Shown here: piece by piece, positions 40,103-49,084 of the stretch | How positions within the stretch are numbered: position 1 is the stretch's first letter | How the letters are laid out: each line of letters starts with the position of its first letter | DNA from: Luteimonas sp. YGD11-2 | GTDB taxonomy: Bacteria > Pseudomonadota > Gammaproteobacteria > Xanthomonadales > Xanthomonadaceae | Direction of reading: 5' to 3' | DNA: 64,000 bases | Assembly (NCBI RefSeq): GCF_004118975.1 | Contig: NZ_CP035376.1 | Span: forward strand, 62,001 to 126,000 | Position numbers and translations under genes: made by a program | The notes under the pieces: model-generated | Told to the model about the DNA's origin: nothing | The model's database searches: none | The model's input: the letters and a program-made list of their open reading frames with translations, nothing else

Positions 40103-42255
40103 CCCTCCTCGCCACCCTCCTCAAAGCCGGCGCCCTGCGCACGCTCGACCACGCGCTGGCGCAGAGCCTGCGCCGGCTCGACCCCGACACGCCCGACGCC
40201 GTACTCGCCGCCGCCGCGCTCGCCTCGCTGGCGGTCGCCTCAGGCCATGCCGGCTTCGATCCGGCCGAACCGCAGCGCCTGGTCGACACGCCTGTCGACT
40301 GGCCCACGCCGCAGGCCTGGCACGCGGCGCTGCGGGCCTCGCGCTGGGTTGCGCTCCCCGATGCGGGCGATGCCGAATCCGCCAACGACGCCCCTCTGGT
40401 GTACGAGCACGGCCTGGTCTACCTGCGCCGCTACCGCGAATACGAACGCCGCCTCGCCGACGGGCTGCGCCGTATCGGCCGCGCCCCGCCCGCAGGGATC
40501 GCCCACGGCCGCGATGGCCCCGAGGCGGCGTCGGCGCCCGGGGTTCCCGCACAACTGGCACCGCTGTTCGTCCGCCTGTTCCCGCGTGTCCCTTCCCCCG
40601 CCGAGCGGGAGAAGGTGCCCCCAACGGGGGCGGATGAGGGCGCTCCCATCGACCACCAGTCCCGCGCCGCCGCCGCCGCGCTCGGCCACAACCTGCTGCT
40701 GGTCACCGGCGGCCCCGGCACCGGCAAGACCACCACCATCACCCGCATGCTGGTGCTGCTGGTCGCGCAGGCACTGGAAGCCGGCACCGCACCGCCACGC
40801 ATCGCACTGGCCGCGCCCACCGGCCGCGCCGCCGAACGCATGGCCGAGAGCGTACGCAAGGCCGTGCAGGCGCTGCCCGCGCTCGGCGTCCAACCTGCTC
40901 TGTGCGCGCAGCTGCCCAGCACCGGCACCACCCTGCACCGCCTGCTCGGCACCATCCCGGACTCGCCGCGCTTCCGCCACCACGCCGACAACCCGCTGCC
41001 GTTCGACGTGGTGGTGGTGGACGAAGCCTCGATGATCGACCTGCCGCTGATGGCCAAGCTGGTCGAAGCGGTGCCCGACGGCGCACGCCTGGTGCTGCTG
41101 GGCGATCCCGACCAGTTGCCCTCGGTGGAAGCGGGCGACGTGCTCGCCGGCATCCTCGCCGCGGCCAGCCGCGCGACCGGGGACACCGTCTCCGACCCGG
41201 TCGCCGCTGCGCCTGCCGCCATCTCCGCCGCTGCGCCTGTCGACGGGGCTGCCGCCGCTGCTCATGCCAAGACCTCTCCCGCCCGGGCTGCAGGCGCTGC
41301 CCATGCCAACACCTTTCCCGCCCGCGGGAGAGGTCGCGCCGAAGGCGCGGGTGAGGGCGCTCTTCCGCCGGCACGCAACGCATCCACCTTCCCCGCCCGC
41401 CACATCCACCTCACCCGCGGCTACCGCCAGAGCGCCTCGCTCGACCTCGCCCCGCTCGCCGCCGCCGTGCGCGAAGGCGACGCCACCACCGCCCTTTCAC
41501 TGCTGCGCAGCGGCCAGCTCTCCGGCGTGCACTTCCACGAAGCCGACAGCGACCCGCTGCAATCCCACCGTGACCAGCTGCTCGAACACTGGACCTCGCT
41601 CGCCGAAGGCAACGACCCCGCCGAAGCCCTCGCCCGCGCTGCCCGCCTGCGCATCCTCACCGCCGTACGCGACGGCCCGCAGGGCGCACGCGGGCTCAAC
41701 GCGCGCATCGAGAGCATGCTGTTGGAAAGCGGGCTGGCCGGCACCCGCCGCGGCGCCGGCCCCGCCTCCACCGCCAGCCGCTACTTCCACGGCCGCCTGC
41801 TGCTGGTCACCGAGAACAGCTACCGCCACCGGCTGTTCAACGGCGACATCGGCATCTGCCTCCGCGACGGCAGCGGCACGCTGATGGCCTGGTTCCCCGG
41901 CGACGACCCGCATAACCCGCGGCCGTTCCATCCAGCCGCGCTGCCCGCGCATGACAGCGCCTTCGCGATGACCGTGCACAAGGCCCAGGGCAGCGAGTTC
42001 GACGCGGTGTGGCTGGTGCTGCCGGAGCGCTTCAACCGCGTGCTGTCGCGCGAACTGGTCTACACCGGGATGACGCGTGCGCGCAGCGAGCTGCACGTGG
42101 CCGGGAGCGCCGATGTCATCGCCGAAGCGCTGGCGCGGCACGCCGGGCGCTGGTCGGGGCTGGCGTGGCGGCTGGGAGCAGGTGCAAGCGTGCCGGCGGC
42201 GACGGCCGTGGCGTCCATCGGTGTCGAGGAAGGCATTCAGGCCAGCCTGTTCTGA
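40099..42255 (+). CDS. recD: Exodeoxyribonuclease V alpha subunit RecD
   Basis: The product has 718 residues. It is the 5' to 3' SF1B helicase of RecBCD: Walker A GGPGTGKT (204-211), LAAPTGRAAERM, Walker B VVVDEASMID, GDPDQLPSVEAGDVL, LTRGYRQ and motif VI YTGMTRARSEL. Two insertions are repeat-derived: residues ~163-183 before Walker A, and ~385-434 in the loop after DQLPSVEAG. Both are rich in Pro, Ala, Arg and Gly. They fall in surface loops where family members vary in length, so activity is probably kept. It overlaps recB by 4 bases. Confidence 0.94.
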   Translation: MTLLATLLKAGALRTLDHALAQSLRRLDPDTPDAVLAAAALASLAVASGHAGFDPAEPQRLVDTPVDWPTPQAWHAALRASRWVALPDAGDAESANDAPLVYEHGLVYLRRYREYERRLADGLRRIGRAPPAGIAHGRDGPEAASAPGVPAQLAPLFVRLFPRVPSPAEREKVPPTGADEGAPIDHQSRAAAAALGHNLLLVTGGPGTGKTTTITRMLVLLVAQALEAGTAPPRIALAAPTGRAAERMAESVRKAVQALPALGVQPALCAQLPSTGTTLHRLLGTIPDSPRFRHHADNPLPFDVVVVDEASMIDLPLMAKLVEAVPDGARLVLLGDPDQLPSVEAGDVLAGILAAASRATGDTVSDPVAAAPAAISAAAPVDGAAAAAHAKTSPARAAGAAHANTFPARGRGRAEGAGEGALPPARNASTFPARHIHLTRGYRQSASLDLAPLAAAVREGDATTALSLLRSGQLSGVHFHEADSDPLQSHRDQLLEHWTSLAEGNDPAEALARAARLRILTAVRDGPQGARGLNARIESMLLESGLAGTRRGAGPASTASRYFHGRLLLVTENSYRHRLFNGDIGICLRDGSGTLMAWFPGDDPHNPRPFHPAALPAHDSAFAMTVHKAQGSEFDAVWLVLPERFNRVLSRELVYTGMTRARSELHVAGSADVIAEALARHAGRWSGLAWRLGAGASVPAATAVASIGVEEGIQASLF
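40585..40647 (+). repeat. Palindromic repeat inside recD, copy 1
   Basis: CCCGCCGAGCGGGAGAAGG followed by CCCCCAACGGGGGCGGATGAGGGCGC. The hairpins and the closing GATGAGGGCGC match the other copies, which close GGTGAGGGC. The frame stays open across it and encodes ~20 residues before the Walker A segment. Confidence 0.6.
41274..41365 (+). repeat. Palindromic repeat inside recD, copy 2 (composite)
   Basis: Two starts of the same unit are seen: ACCTCTCCCGCCCGGGC at ~41272 and CCTTTCCCGCCCGCGGGAGA at ~41311, closed by GCGCGGGTGAGGGCGCTCTT. A nearby CTTCCCCGCCCGCC at ~41390 may be another partial copy. It is translated in frame. Confidence 0.6.
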
Positions 42256-42345
42256 TCACGGCGAACGCCGCATCCGCCCGGCGAACTGTGACGCTTTCCA
42301 CATAGCGCGGCCCGCGCTAAGGTGCGCCAGGGGAAGGGGGAACGC

Positions 42346-43179
42346 ATGGGACGCGGCCGCAACACCACCTTGGACGATCTTTCCGGCTTGCCGTGGCCGG
42401 TCCCGCTGGTATCGGGAATCATCGCCTACTACGCCATCCGCCACGGCGTGCCCGCGTGGATGGCGAACCGTGGTGGCCCGTTCGGCCAGGCATTCGAAGC
42501 CCACGGCGATGCCCTCGCGCCCGTAGCGTGGATGGTGCTGGCGTTCTGCACGCTGGCCTCACTGGTTTCATTCTTCCGCGCGCGGCACCGCCGCCGCCTG
42601 CTCGATACGCGCGCTGGCCTCGACAGCATCGCCACGCTGGGCTGGCGTGATTTCGAACGTCTCGTTGGCGAGGCATACCGCCGGCAGGGTTACAGCGTGG
42701 AGGAAACCGGCCTGGGCGGCGCCGACGGCGGCATCGACCTGATCCTGACGCGCGACGGGCAGCGCACGCTCGTGCAGTGCAAACGCTGGCGGCGCGACAA
42801 GGTCACGGTGAACATCGTGCGCGAGATGTACGGCCTGCTCGCACACCACGGCGCGCACCAGGTGCGCATCGCCACCGTCGGCGGCTTCACCCGCGATGCC
42901 GCGTACTTCGCTGCCGGCAAACCCATTGAGCTGATCGACGGACAGGCCCTGCTCGCGATGGTTCGCGAGGTCCAGGACGAAGCCCGCTCCGACAGGCCGG
43001 CACCCGCACGTACGCCCGCAAGCCGGCTCACACCTGTGGTCGACGCGACAGCGCCCGCGATTGTCGCCATCCCCGACTGCCCGCGCTGCGGCAGCGGGAT
43101 GGCCAAGCGCACCAACCCTCGCGCCAACACCATGTTCTGGGGCTGCACCTCATTTCCCAGGTGCCGCGGCACGCGATGA
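42346..43179 (+). CDS. Membrane-anchored Mrr-type nuclease with topoisomerase zinc finger
   Basis: The product has 277 residues from the ATG at 42346, with GGGAAGGGGG upstream. Two hydrophobic segments (~18-34 and ~59-77) precede a restriction-endonuclease-like Mrr domain (~95-205): E104 in WRDFERLV, D131 in ADGGIDLI, and the Q144-C-K146 core. The C-terminus has a topoisomerase-type zinc ribbon with C245, C248, C267 and C273. Such proteins bind or cut DNA at the membrane; the exact job is unproven. Its place right after recD may link it to DNA-end processing or defence. Confidence 0.85.
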   Translation: MGRGRNTTLDDLSGLPWPVPLVSGIIAYYAIRHGVPAWMANRGGPFGQAFEAHGDALAPVAWMVLAFCTLASLVSFFRARHRRRLLDTRAGLDSIATLGWRDFERLVGEAYRRQGYSVEETGLGGADGGIDLILTRDGQRTLVQCKRWRRDKVTVNIVREMYGLLAHHGAHQVRIATVGGFTRDAAYFAAGKPIELIDGQALLAMVREVQDEARSDRPAPARTPASRLTPVVDATAPAIVAIPDCPRCGSGMAKRTNPRANTMFWGCTSFPRCRGTR

Positions 43180-43234
43180 CCATCGTTGCCAAGCATCGCC
43201 GTCCGTTCTTGCTACTCACCAGGCAGAACCCTCA

Positions 43235-43522
43235 ATGCGCTTTCTGATCGTGTTGCTGCTCATCGCCGCCGCGTGGGGCGGCTATCGCCATTTCCATGCG
43301 CCCGTGCCCGAGGCGACGCCCACCGCAGCAGCTGCGCCGGCAAGAGCGGATCCCGCGCCTGTAATGCGGACACCGGCCCAACGTTTCAGCTGCGACGGCC
43401 GGCAGCACTGCTCGCAAATGCGCTCATGCGAAGAAGCCACGTTCTTCATCCGCAACTGCCCGAACACGAAGATGGACGGCGACGGCGATGGCGTGCCGTG
43501 TGAGAGCCAGTGGTGTGGGTAG
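43235..43522 (+). CDS. Exported excalibur calcium-binding-domain protein
   Basis: The product has 95 residues. An N-terminal hydrophobic segment (1-18) acts as signal anchor or signal peptide. After an Ala/Pro linker, the last ~45 residues form an excalibur domain: FSCDGRQHCSQMRSCEEA, then NCPN, and the DxDxDG loop MDGDGDGVPCESQWC. It should bind calcium outside the cytoplasm. Many excalibur domains accompany nuclease-like proteins, but none is fused here. Confidence 0.88.
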   Translation: MRFLIVLLLIAAAWGGYRHFHAPVPEATPTAAAAPARADPAPVMRTPAQRFSCDGRQHCSQMRSCEEATFFIRNCPNTKMDGDGDGVPCESQWCG

Positions 43523-43696
43523 ATTGCAGAAGTGAACCTGACCCGTTCGGGGACCATCCGCAGCGCACGCGAGCAACGCATGCGCAGCGAATCGGCGATC
43601 TCATAGGAGCACGTGTCCAACATCATCCGGGGCTCCTGTCAGGAAGGGGGAGTCAATAGGGCAAGCTGATAACACCACCAGTTCAGGGGACTTCCA

Positions 43697-46600
43697 TTGG
43701 ATAAGAAGGCAATCGCGGCTCTGCGAACCATGCTGCTCAAGCTGCCCGCCACTGGGGAGGATGGGTTTGAAGGACTGCTGGCCATTGTTCTGGCCGAAAT
43801 TTCGGGGGTACCGTTCCGCCTGTCCGGCAGCGGATCGCAATTCGGCATGGATGGCAAGTCGGCCTACGAGGACGACGCCATCTGCTTCGAGGCGAAACGC
43901 TACGATCGCAAGATCCCGAAGAACGAAGTCATTACCAAGATTGCCGAGTTGACGATCGACGGTGGAAGCGGAGTCGATCTGTGGGTACTTGGCGCGACGA
44001 CGTCCGTCAGTACCCAACTTGCGGACAACGTTCTGGAAATCAGCGAAAGAAACGGGATCAGTACGCTTGTGCTGGACTGGAGCAGGGCGGATCTGCCGGC
44101 TCTCGCGGTCGCCCTGGCGATGGCCGCAGAGGTGGCTGCGGAGTTCATCGGCCGCAGCGCGGGAGACGAGCGCGGAGTCCGTGCCAACGTATTGGCATCA
44201 CTCAAGGCAGTGGAGGACGACGAGCGGTTTGCGAGACATGCCGCGCGCATCCGTGGGTTGCTTCGGGAGCCGACAATCGGCACCTCGCTGGCAGTGCGCA
44301 ACAATCGCCGCTGGCTCGAGGACGTTTTCGGCAGCCAGCAACGCGCCAAGCGCCATCTCCGGCAACCCTTGGCCCCCGGCGACGCGGCATTGGGCAACCC
44401 GTTGCCGAGGGAGTTGCTGGTCTCCGAAATGGGTTCGTTCCTTGCATCCCGGCCAGCCGGAAAAGTTGCCGTCATCGTCGGGGACGAAGGAAACGGCAAG
44501 TCGTGGTTGTTCGCACAAAGCTGGTTGTCGCAGGCGGACCGGCCGTTGATGGTGGTGTTCACGGCTGACGAGTTCAGCGATGCTGCGACGGTCAGCGATG
44601 TCATCGGCGCGCTGATCGACAAGCTTGTGGCGCAGACTGGCGGCAGGAAATCGGAGTCCGCTGTAACACGGTGGCTCCGGACCTTTAACAGGTGGCGCAA
44701 GGCAGAAATGCCCGCCTCGCCGCGGCTGGTGGTCGTGATCGACGGGATGAACCAGCGGCCGCAGCTCGACTGGGGGCGGATCGCCAACGACATGAGCCAC
44801 GAGTTGGCCAGGTTAGGCGGGCAGCTGGTGCTCACCACGCGCACCGTGCACTACTCGGCGCACGTGAAGCGACGTCTGATCGCGCCCACCTCAGTGATTA
44901 CCGTGCCGGAGTGGACAGAGACCGAGCGCGACTTGATCCTCGAGGGGCACGGCATACGCGTAGACGAACTGCCCGAGACGGTGGCCACGTCGCTGCGCAA
45001 TCCCAGACTGCTTGCAATCGCATTGGAACTGCTGCAGGGATCCCACATCAGGCAGCTCGAACAACTCAGCATCAGCCGGTTGCTTTTCGAGCACATGCGC
45101 ATCTACGGTGAGCGGGACAACCCGGTTCCGCGTCCGGCATACGAGTTCGCACGCGCGCTCAGGGAGCATGCACGTGCGATCCTGGAGAGGGTCGACAGGC
45201 AGCAGATTGACGACCTCAAAGTCTTCGACGGCGGTCTGGAAGCGGTATCGGACGGACGATTCTTCGTCCAGCTCGAAGATGATCCGACGCGATACCGGCT
45301 AGATGAAAGCGGTCTCACGCTCGCATTGGGGTTCGCGATCGTCGATGAACTGCGCACGGCCAGGCGCAATGGGCGCGACCTGACGGCCACGATCGAGGCG
45401 ATGATCGAACCAATCGCCTCCCTCGATCGTACCTTCGACGCGGTGCTCGCCGCGCTTACCATTTCCTGCCTTGACGGCGACTGCCCGGTAGAGGTCGGTG
45501 CGGCCATCACGTGCGCCTTCGCCGGATTGCAGAACCCCGATGCGGACGAATTCCCGGCGTTCTGTCTGCTGGCCGAAGGCCGGCCGGACGTTTTCATGCA
45601 GGCGGCGCGCCAACTGTGTCTGGCCCCCGACAATCCATCCAACTTCGACTGGGTGCGGGCTGCGCTGCACGCCGCCAAGCAGAGGGATTCTGCATGGACG
45701 GCGATGATCCCGACCCTGCAATCATGGTTGGGACACTATTCCCTGGCTCCCGAGGCAAGGATGTATTCCATCCGCCCCGGTGACGATGCGGGCAAGGTGG
45801 AGGAGGAACGGCGCAAGCGGCAGGCGGGGATCGAGGCCAAGATCGTTGCGCTTTCACCGACCGAGAAGGCGCTGCTGGACGAGCTCACGAGGAACGACGG
45901 CGATGTCGATGCCCTTGCGCATCTTGCCCTGGCGCTGATCGCGGGAAAGCCGGTTGCGCCGTTCTCGAGGGCGCTGCTCCACTGGAGCTTCGCCGGTGCG
46001 CTGAACATGGGATTCTCCTGTCCCTACGACCAGTTCATCCATCTGGTCCGGTTCAATCGCGTCGACTGGCCGGACGCGCGCGATGCCATAGTGGAGGCGG
46101 GCAGTATGTTCGCCGATGCCGGTGTGTCGCGAACCGGCAAGTGGGCGCACGTGAATCTCCTGCGAGCGACAGGAGATCCTGCCGCGGCATTCCAAGAGCA
46201 GGCTCTGTTGCTCGAACTGACTGCGGACCGGCCAACATTCGAGGGGTGGCGTCTCGTCGAGAGGTACTGTGCGAGCGACCCTTGCGATCCGGAGAGCCAG
46301 AGGCCGGACAACATCATGGAAACGGCGAAGGGGTACGCCGACATCGATGTCGCGAAGATCCGCCTGTTCATGGGGCCATCCGGCGACGATTTGCATTTTG
46401 CGGATGCCAGGGCAGGGCTGGCGCGATTCGAGCCGTCGGTGGCAATCGCAAAGCACCGGGAGTTCATCGGCCATGTGATCTCCCGGAAAGGGCTGGCGTT
46501 GCGCCAGGGAACTTTTGAGATGGGTCACCACAATGCCCTTCTGACTGCGGCGCAGGCCAAGGAAATGGCGTCTAGCGTGGAGGCTGGGGTTATCGCCAGG

Positions 46601-48298
46601 GCTGCTGCAGCGCTCAAGGGAAACGAGCCTCATTTCATCGCGCAGTATTTCCTGCTGGCCGCGTTTCCGCTGCTGAGCGCCGACGAGCAGGTCAAGGCCC
46701 TGTTGTCGCCGCATGCGGAAGGCAACCCGTTACTTTCCGTTCTATACATCGCCAAGTCGCTCGAGCAGTCAACATATGAAGCGTTGCTGCTGGATGCAAT
46801 TCGTAGCGGGGACGAGCGCGCATTGGTCGTCGTCCTTGCGTTCGGCGCCCACTCCGACACTCTCCTGTCCGATCGCGTTCTCGATCGCTTCCCCGAACTC
46901 ATGGGGAGCGAGGTAGAGACGGTCCGCGCGCTCACCTTGTACATGGCCTTGAACGCTGGCGACCAACGCGCGATCGAGTCGGTCGTGAAAAGCGGGTGGT
47001 CCGCCAGGAACCTCGACGGCAGGGGCGGCTACGAAGCGTGGTATGGGTCCCATGTGATCCTGGAGGCGGCCAGTCTTGGAATGCTGGCCTGTAGCGATGC
47101 GCTTGACCGCATAGCTCCCGAGCTCTATGGCCAGGCTGCGGAGAGGCTCGGCGGCGATACAGGCGCCACGGTTGCGCGGTGTATCGATGCTTCGATCAGG
47201 AAAGCGGCCGGCTTCGAACTGGATGTTGCCCTGCCCGTCATCGAGATAAACCAGCGGTGCGAGGACAAGCTCGAACCTGCGCGCTACCACGTCGCGGCGC
47301 GGCCGGAAGAACGCAACGACCTGACGAAACTGATGCGCGATGACGAGGACGAGGACGATAGATTCCAGGAGCAGCAACGGCTTTCCCATGCGGCTTTCGA
47401 CGTCTTCAAGGCGAAGCTCACCGCGGCGGACGCTTTGATTGTCCTGGACGGGTTGCGCTTTAGCGAGTTCAAGAATATTGCCGAAGCGGATAGAGGGCTC
47501 GCGGAGGACTGGGCGGACCTGTTTTTGGGGTTGCCGAAGGCTCGTCATGGCGGCATCCACAACCTGGGGCTGCTGCTGGCGCACGCGATCGCCGATTGGA
47601 ATTCCGATCTGGCGGCGCGGCTGTTCGAAACGCTGCACGTAAGCGAGCCATATGTCAGGAACAGCTTCGGTCGCATTGGACTGCCATTGGCTGGACTGGC
47701 CCTTTGGTCCGCTCAGGATCACGCTCTGCTCGACGCCATCCGTAGTCGGCGCCTGGACGGCGCCATCAATGACGACGAACTCGCGCTGGAGGTGCTGACC
47801 GCGCTCTGGAGCGGCAAAGAGGCGGCCCTGGAGCGTTACGTCGACGAAAACCTGGAGAGCGGAGAACCGTCCAGAATGGCTCGAGCATTGATGGTGACGG
47901 GACTGTCGGGCCAGCGGCAGGCAAATGCGGCCGTGCTGGCGCGGTACAAAGGTACGCCGGGCTTCATTGGAGCTGCGCAGTCCGCGGCTGCGTACGCGTT
48001 CGAGCGCCATGAATGGGCGATGCACTGGCACGGGAAAATGCTCGAGGCGGCGACTCCTGAGGACTTCTGGCGCTTCTCGGTGCTGTTTCTTAAGGTCGTC
48101 GATGGACGGTTCGATGTCTTTGGCCGGGACGACGGGACTACTTCCGCTCCTTATCGGCTGTTCTGGCCTGCCGTCGAAAGCCAGTTGAAGAACCGCTACC
48201 AGCGGGTCCGCTCGGAACGAAAGAAGAAGCTCTTCGGAGAGAAGCCTCCGGAGCGGGAGTTCTTCCCCTGTAACGGTCCATCGCTCGAGTCAAGGTGA
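43697..48298 (+). CDS. PD-(D/E)XK nuclease - STAND/NACHT-like NTPase fusion (Avs-like)
   Basis: This encodes 1533 residues from a TTG at 43697 with GGGGAC upstream; the next in-frame ATG (M12) would still keep the nuclease core. Residues ~20-130 are a restriction-endonuclease-like nuclease: E25, D52 in QFGMDGK, and E65-A-K67. Residues ~240-500 are a P-loop NTPase: Walker A GDEGNGKS (262-269), Walker B RLVVVIDG (343-350) and a sensor-like LVLTTRTVHY, as in STAND/NACHT proteins. From ~500 to the end there is only helical, Leu/Ala-rich sequence of repeat character, the usual sensor part. The order nuclease-STAND-sensor is that of Avs antiviral proteins, which are triggered by conserved phage proteins and then cut DNA. 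G+C is lower than in recBCD. Family placement is by architecture, not by search. Confidence 0.8.
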   Translation: MDKKAIAALRTMLLKLPATGEDGFEGLLAIVLAEISGVPFRLSGSGSQFGMDGKSAYEDDAICFEAKRYDRKIPKNEVITKIAELTIDGGSGVDLWVLGATTSVSTQLADNVLEISERNGISTLVLDWSRADLPALAVALAMAAEVAAEFIGRSAGDERGVRANVLASLKAVEDDERFARHAARIRGLLREPTIGTSLAVRNNRRWLEDVFGSQQRAKRHLRQPLAPGDAALGNPLPRELLVSEMGSFLASRPAGKVAVIVGDEGNGKSWLFAQSWLSQADRPLMVVFTADEFSDAATVSDVIGALIDKLVAQTGGRKSESAVTRWLRTFNRWRKAEMPASPRLVVVIDGMNQRPQLDWGRIANDMSHELARLGGQLVLTTRTVHYSAHVKRRLIAPTSVITVPEWTETERDLILEGHGIRVDELPETVATSLRNPRLLAIALELLQGSHIRQLEQLSISRLLFEHMRIYGERDNPVPRPAYEFARALREHARAILERVDRQQIDDLKVFDGGLEAVSDGRFFVQLEDDPTRYRLDESGLTLALGFAIVDELRTARRNGRDLTATIEAMIEPIASLDRTFDAVLAALTISCLDGDCPVEVGAAITCAFAGLQNPDADEFPAFCLLAEGRPDVFMQAARQLCLAPDNPSNFDWVRAALHAAKQRDSAWTAMIPTLQSWLGHYSLAPEARMYSIRPGDDAGKVEEERRKRQAGIEAKIVALSPTEKALLDELTRNDGDVDALAHLALALIAGKPVAPFSRALLHWSFAGALNMGFSCPYDQFIHLVRFNRVDWPDARDAIVEAGSMFADAGVSRTGKWAHVNLLRATGDPAAAFQEQALLLELTADRPTFEGWRLVERYCASDPCDPESQRPDNIMETAKGYADIDVAKIRLFMGPSGDDLHFADARAGLARFEPSVAIAKHREFIGHVISRKGLALRQGTFEMGHHNALLTAAQAKEMASSVEAGVIARAAAALKGNEPHFIAQYFLLAAFPLLSADEQVKALLSPHAEGNPLLSVLYIAKSLEQSTYEALLLDAIRSGDERALVVVLAFGAHSDTLLSDRVLDRFPELMGSEVETVRALTLYMALNAGDQRAIESVVKSGWSARNLDGRGGYEAWYGSHVILEAASLGMLACSDALDRIAPELYGQAAERLGGDTGATVARCIDASIRKAAGFELDVALPVIEINQRCEDKLEPARYHVAARPEERNDLTKLMRDDEDEDDRFQEQQRLSHAAFDVFKAKLTAADALIVLDGLRFSEFKNIAEADRGLAEDWADLFLGLPKARHGGIHNLGLLLAHAIADWNSDLAARLFETLHVSEPYVRNSFGRIGLPLAGLALWSAQDHALLDAIRSRRLDGAINDDELALEVLTALWSGKEAALERYVDENLESGEPSRMARALMVTGLSGQRQANAAVLARYKGTPGFIGAAQSAAAYAFERHEWAMHWHGKMLEAATPEDFWRFSVLFLKVVDGRFDVFGRDDGTTSAPYRLFWPAVESQLKNRYQRVRSERKKKLFGEKPPEREFFPCNGPSLESR

Positions 48299-48582
48299 AC
48301 GCATGCCTATCTCCATGGAGTCGCAAGCAGAATTGGTGGACGTGTTTGTCACGATGGAAGCGCAATAAAGGCACGGGCCCCGGTACTAGGGAAGAGCGGA
48401 AGGTGGGCGTCCAGATACGAACTGGCAACGCTTTGGTCGGGACGTCCAGCCAGCAACTTGCGCGGATGGTCAAAGCAAGCAAGGACGTGTTGACGACGCT
48501 TCCGCCCAAGCGCGACATCGTTGTGAATGGAAGGCGCGCCGACGATCCAGACACCCCGCCTTTGCGGTGGTCGACGGCCTGA
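48295..48582 (+). other. Possible small gene coupled to the nuclease-STAND gene
   Basis: A GTG at 48295 overlaps the STAND stop in GTGA and opens 95 codons. The first third is Trp/Arg-rich and unconvincing, while the later part (~38-80) looks more protein-like. A second start, ATG at 48303 in another frame, gives only 21 residues. I do not recognise a family. The stretch 48299-49084 seems to be a patch of gene debris. Confidence 0.25.
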
Positions 48583-48703
48583 GACGCTTGGCATGCGACT
48601 GCTGGAGGCTCCCTACCGCGTTCGCAACAACGTCATCCACAGAGGCAAGCGGGACCGTGCGCTTGAGCGCCATGCCGGCCATGCCCGGCACTTACACCAC
48701 TGA
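48527..48703 (+). pseudogene. HEPN-like gene remnant
   Basis: A 58-residue frame contains APYRVRNNVIHRGKRDRAL. The RVRNN-x-x-H-x-GK text is the core RxxxxH helix of HEPN-type proteins, many of them RNases in defence and toxin systems. The rest of a HEPN domain (at least 100 residues) is not present in this frame, so it is a fragment or a degraded gene. It sits just downstream of the nuclease-STAND gene. Confidence 0.4.
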
Positions 48704-48953
48704 CGACGCTGTGCTTCACGTTAACTATCACGGCGAGAGGGGCGACGAGACACCGACCCTCGTCTATGCAGCGAATCGAGCGCTCGGCACTCGGTTCACG
48801 GTGACACTGACGGCTCTTGGCCGGGACGGCGTGCAGGGCGCGTTCTCCGGGACGCTCCGGCGCCAGGGCGATGGCTCCGGCCCCGACCTGATAACGGTGT
48901 CGAACGGCCGCTTCGCCGCGCTCTACCACCACAGTGAGTCCAGTGCTCGATAG
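48681..48953 (+). pseudogene. C-terminal fragment of a possible secreted beta-rich protein
   Basis: From an ATG at 48681 the frame reads MPGTYTTDDAVLHV, then FTVTLTALG, GAFSGTL and ITVSNGRFAALY. This pattern resembles the C-terminal part of small beta-rich lipoproteins with a GTFSGTL motif. It has no signal peptide and no ribosome site, so it is probably a remnant. Nothing is visible between 48954 and 49084 except an inverted pair GCCTATG/CATAGGC. Confidence 0.35.
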
Positions 48954-49084
48954 TGCTGCGCCACAGCACGAGGGCCTATGAGACAAGCACCACGTCGCCA
49001 TAGGCTCGGCAGGCTGCCGTCGTAGTGGCGCCTATGTGCGCAATTCACGCAAGGAAGGAAGGAAAGCGAAACGGCGATACCCGC

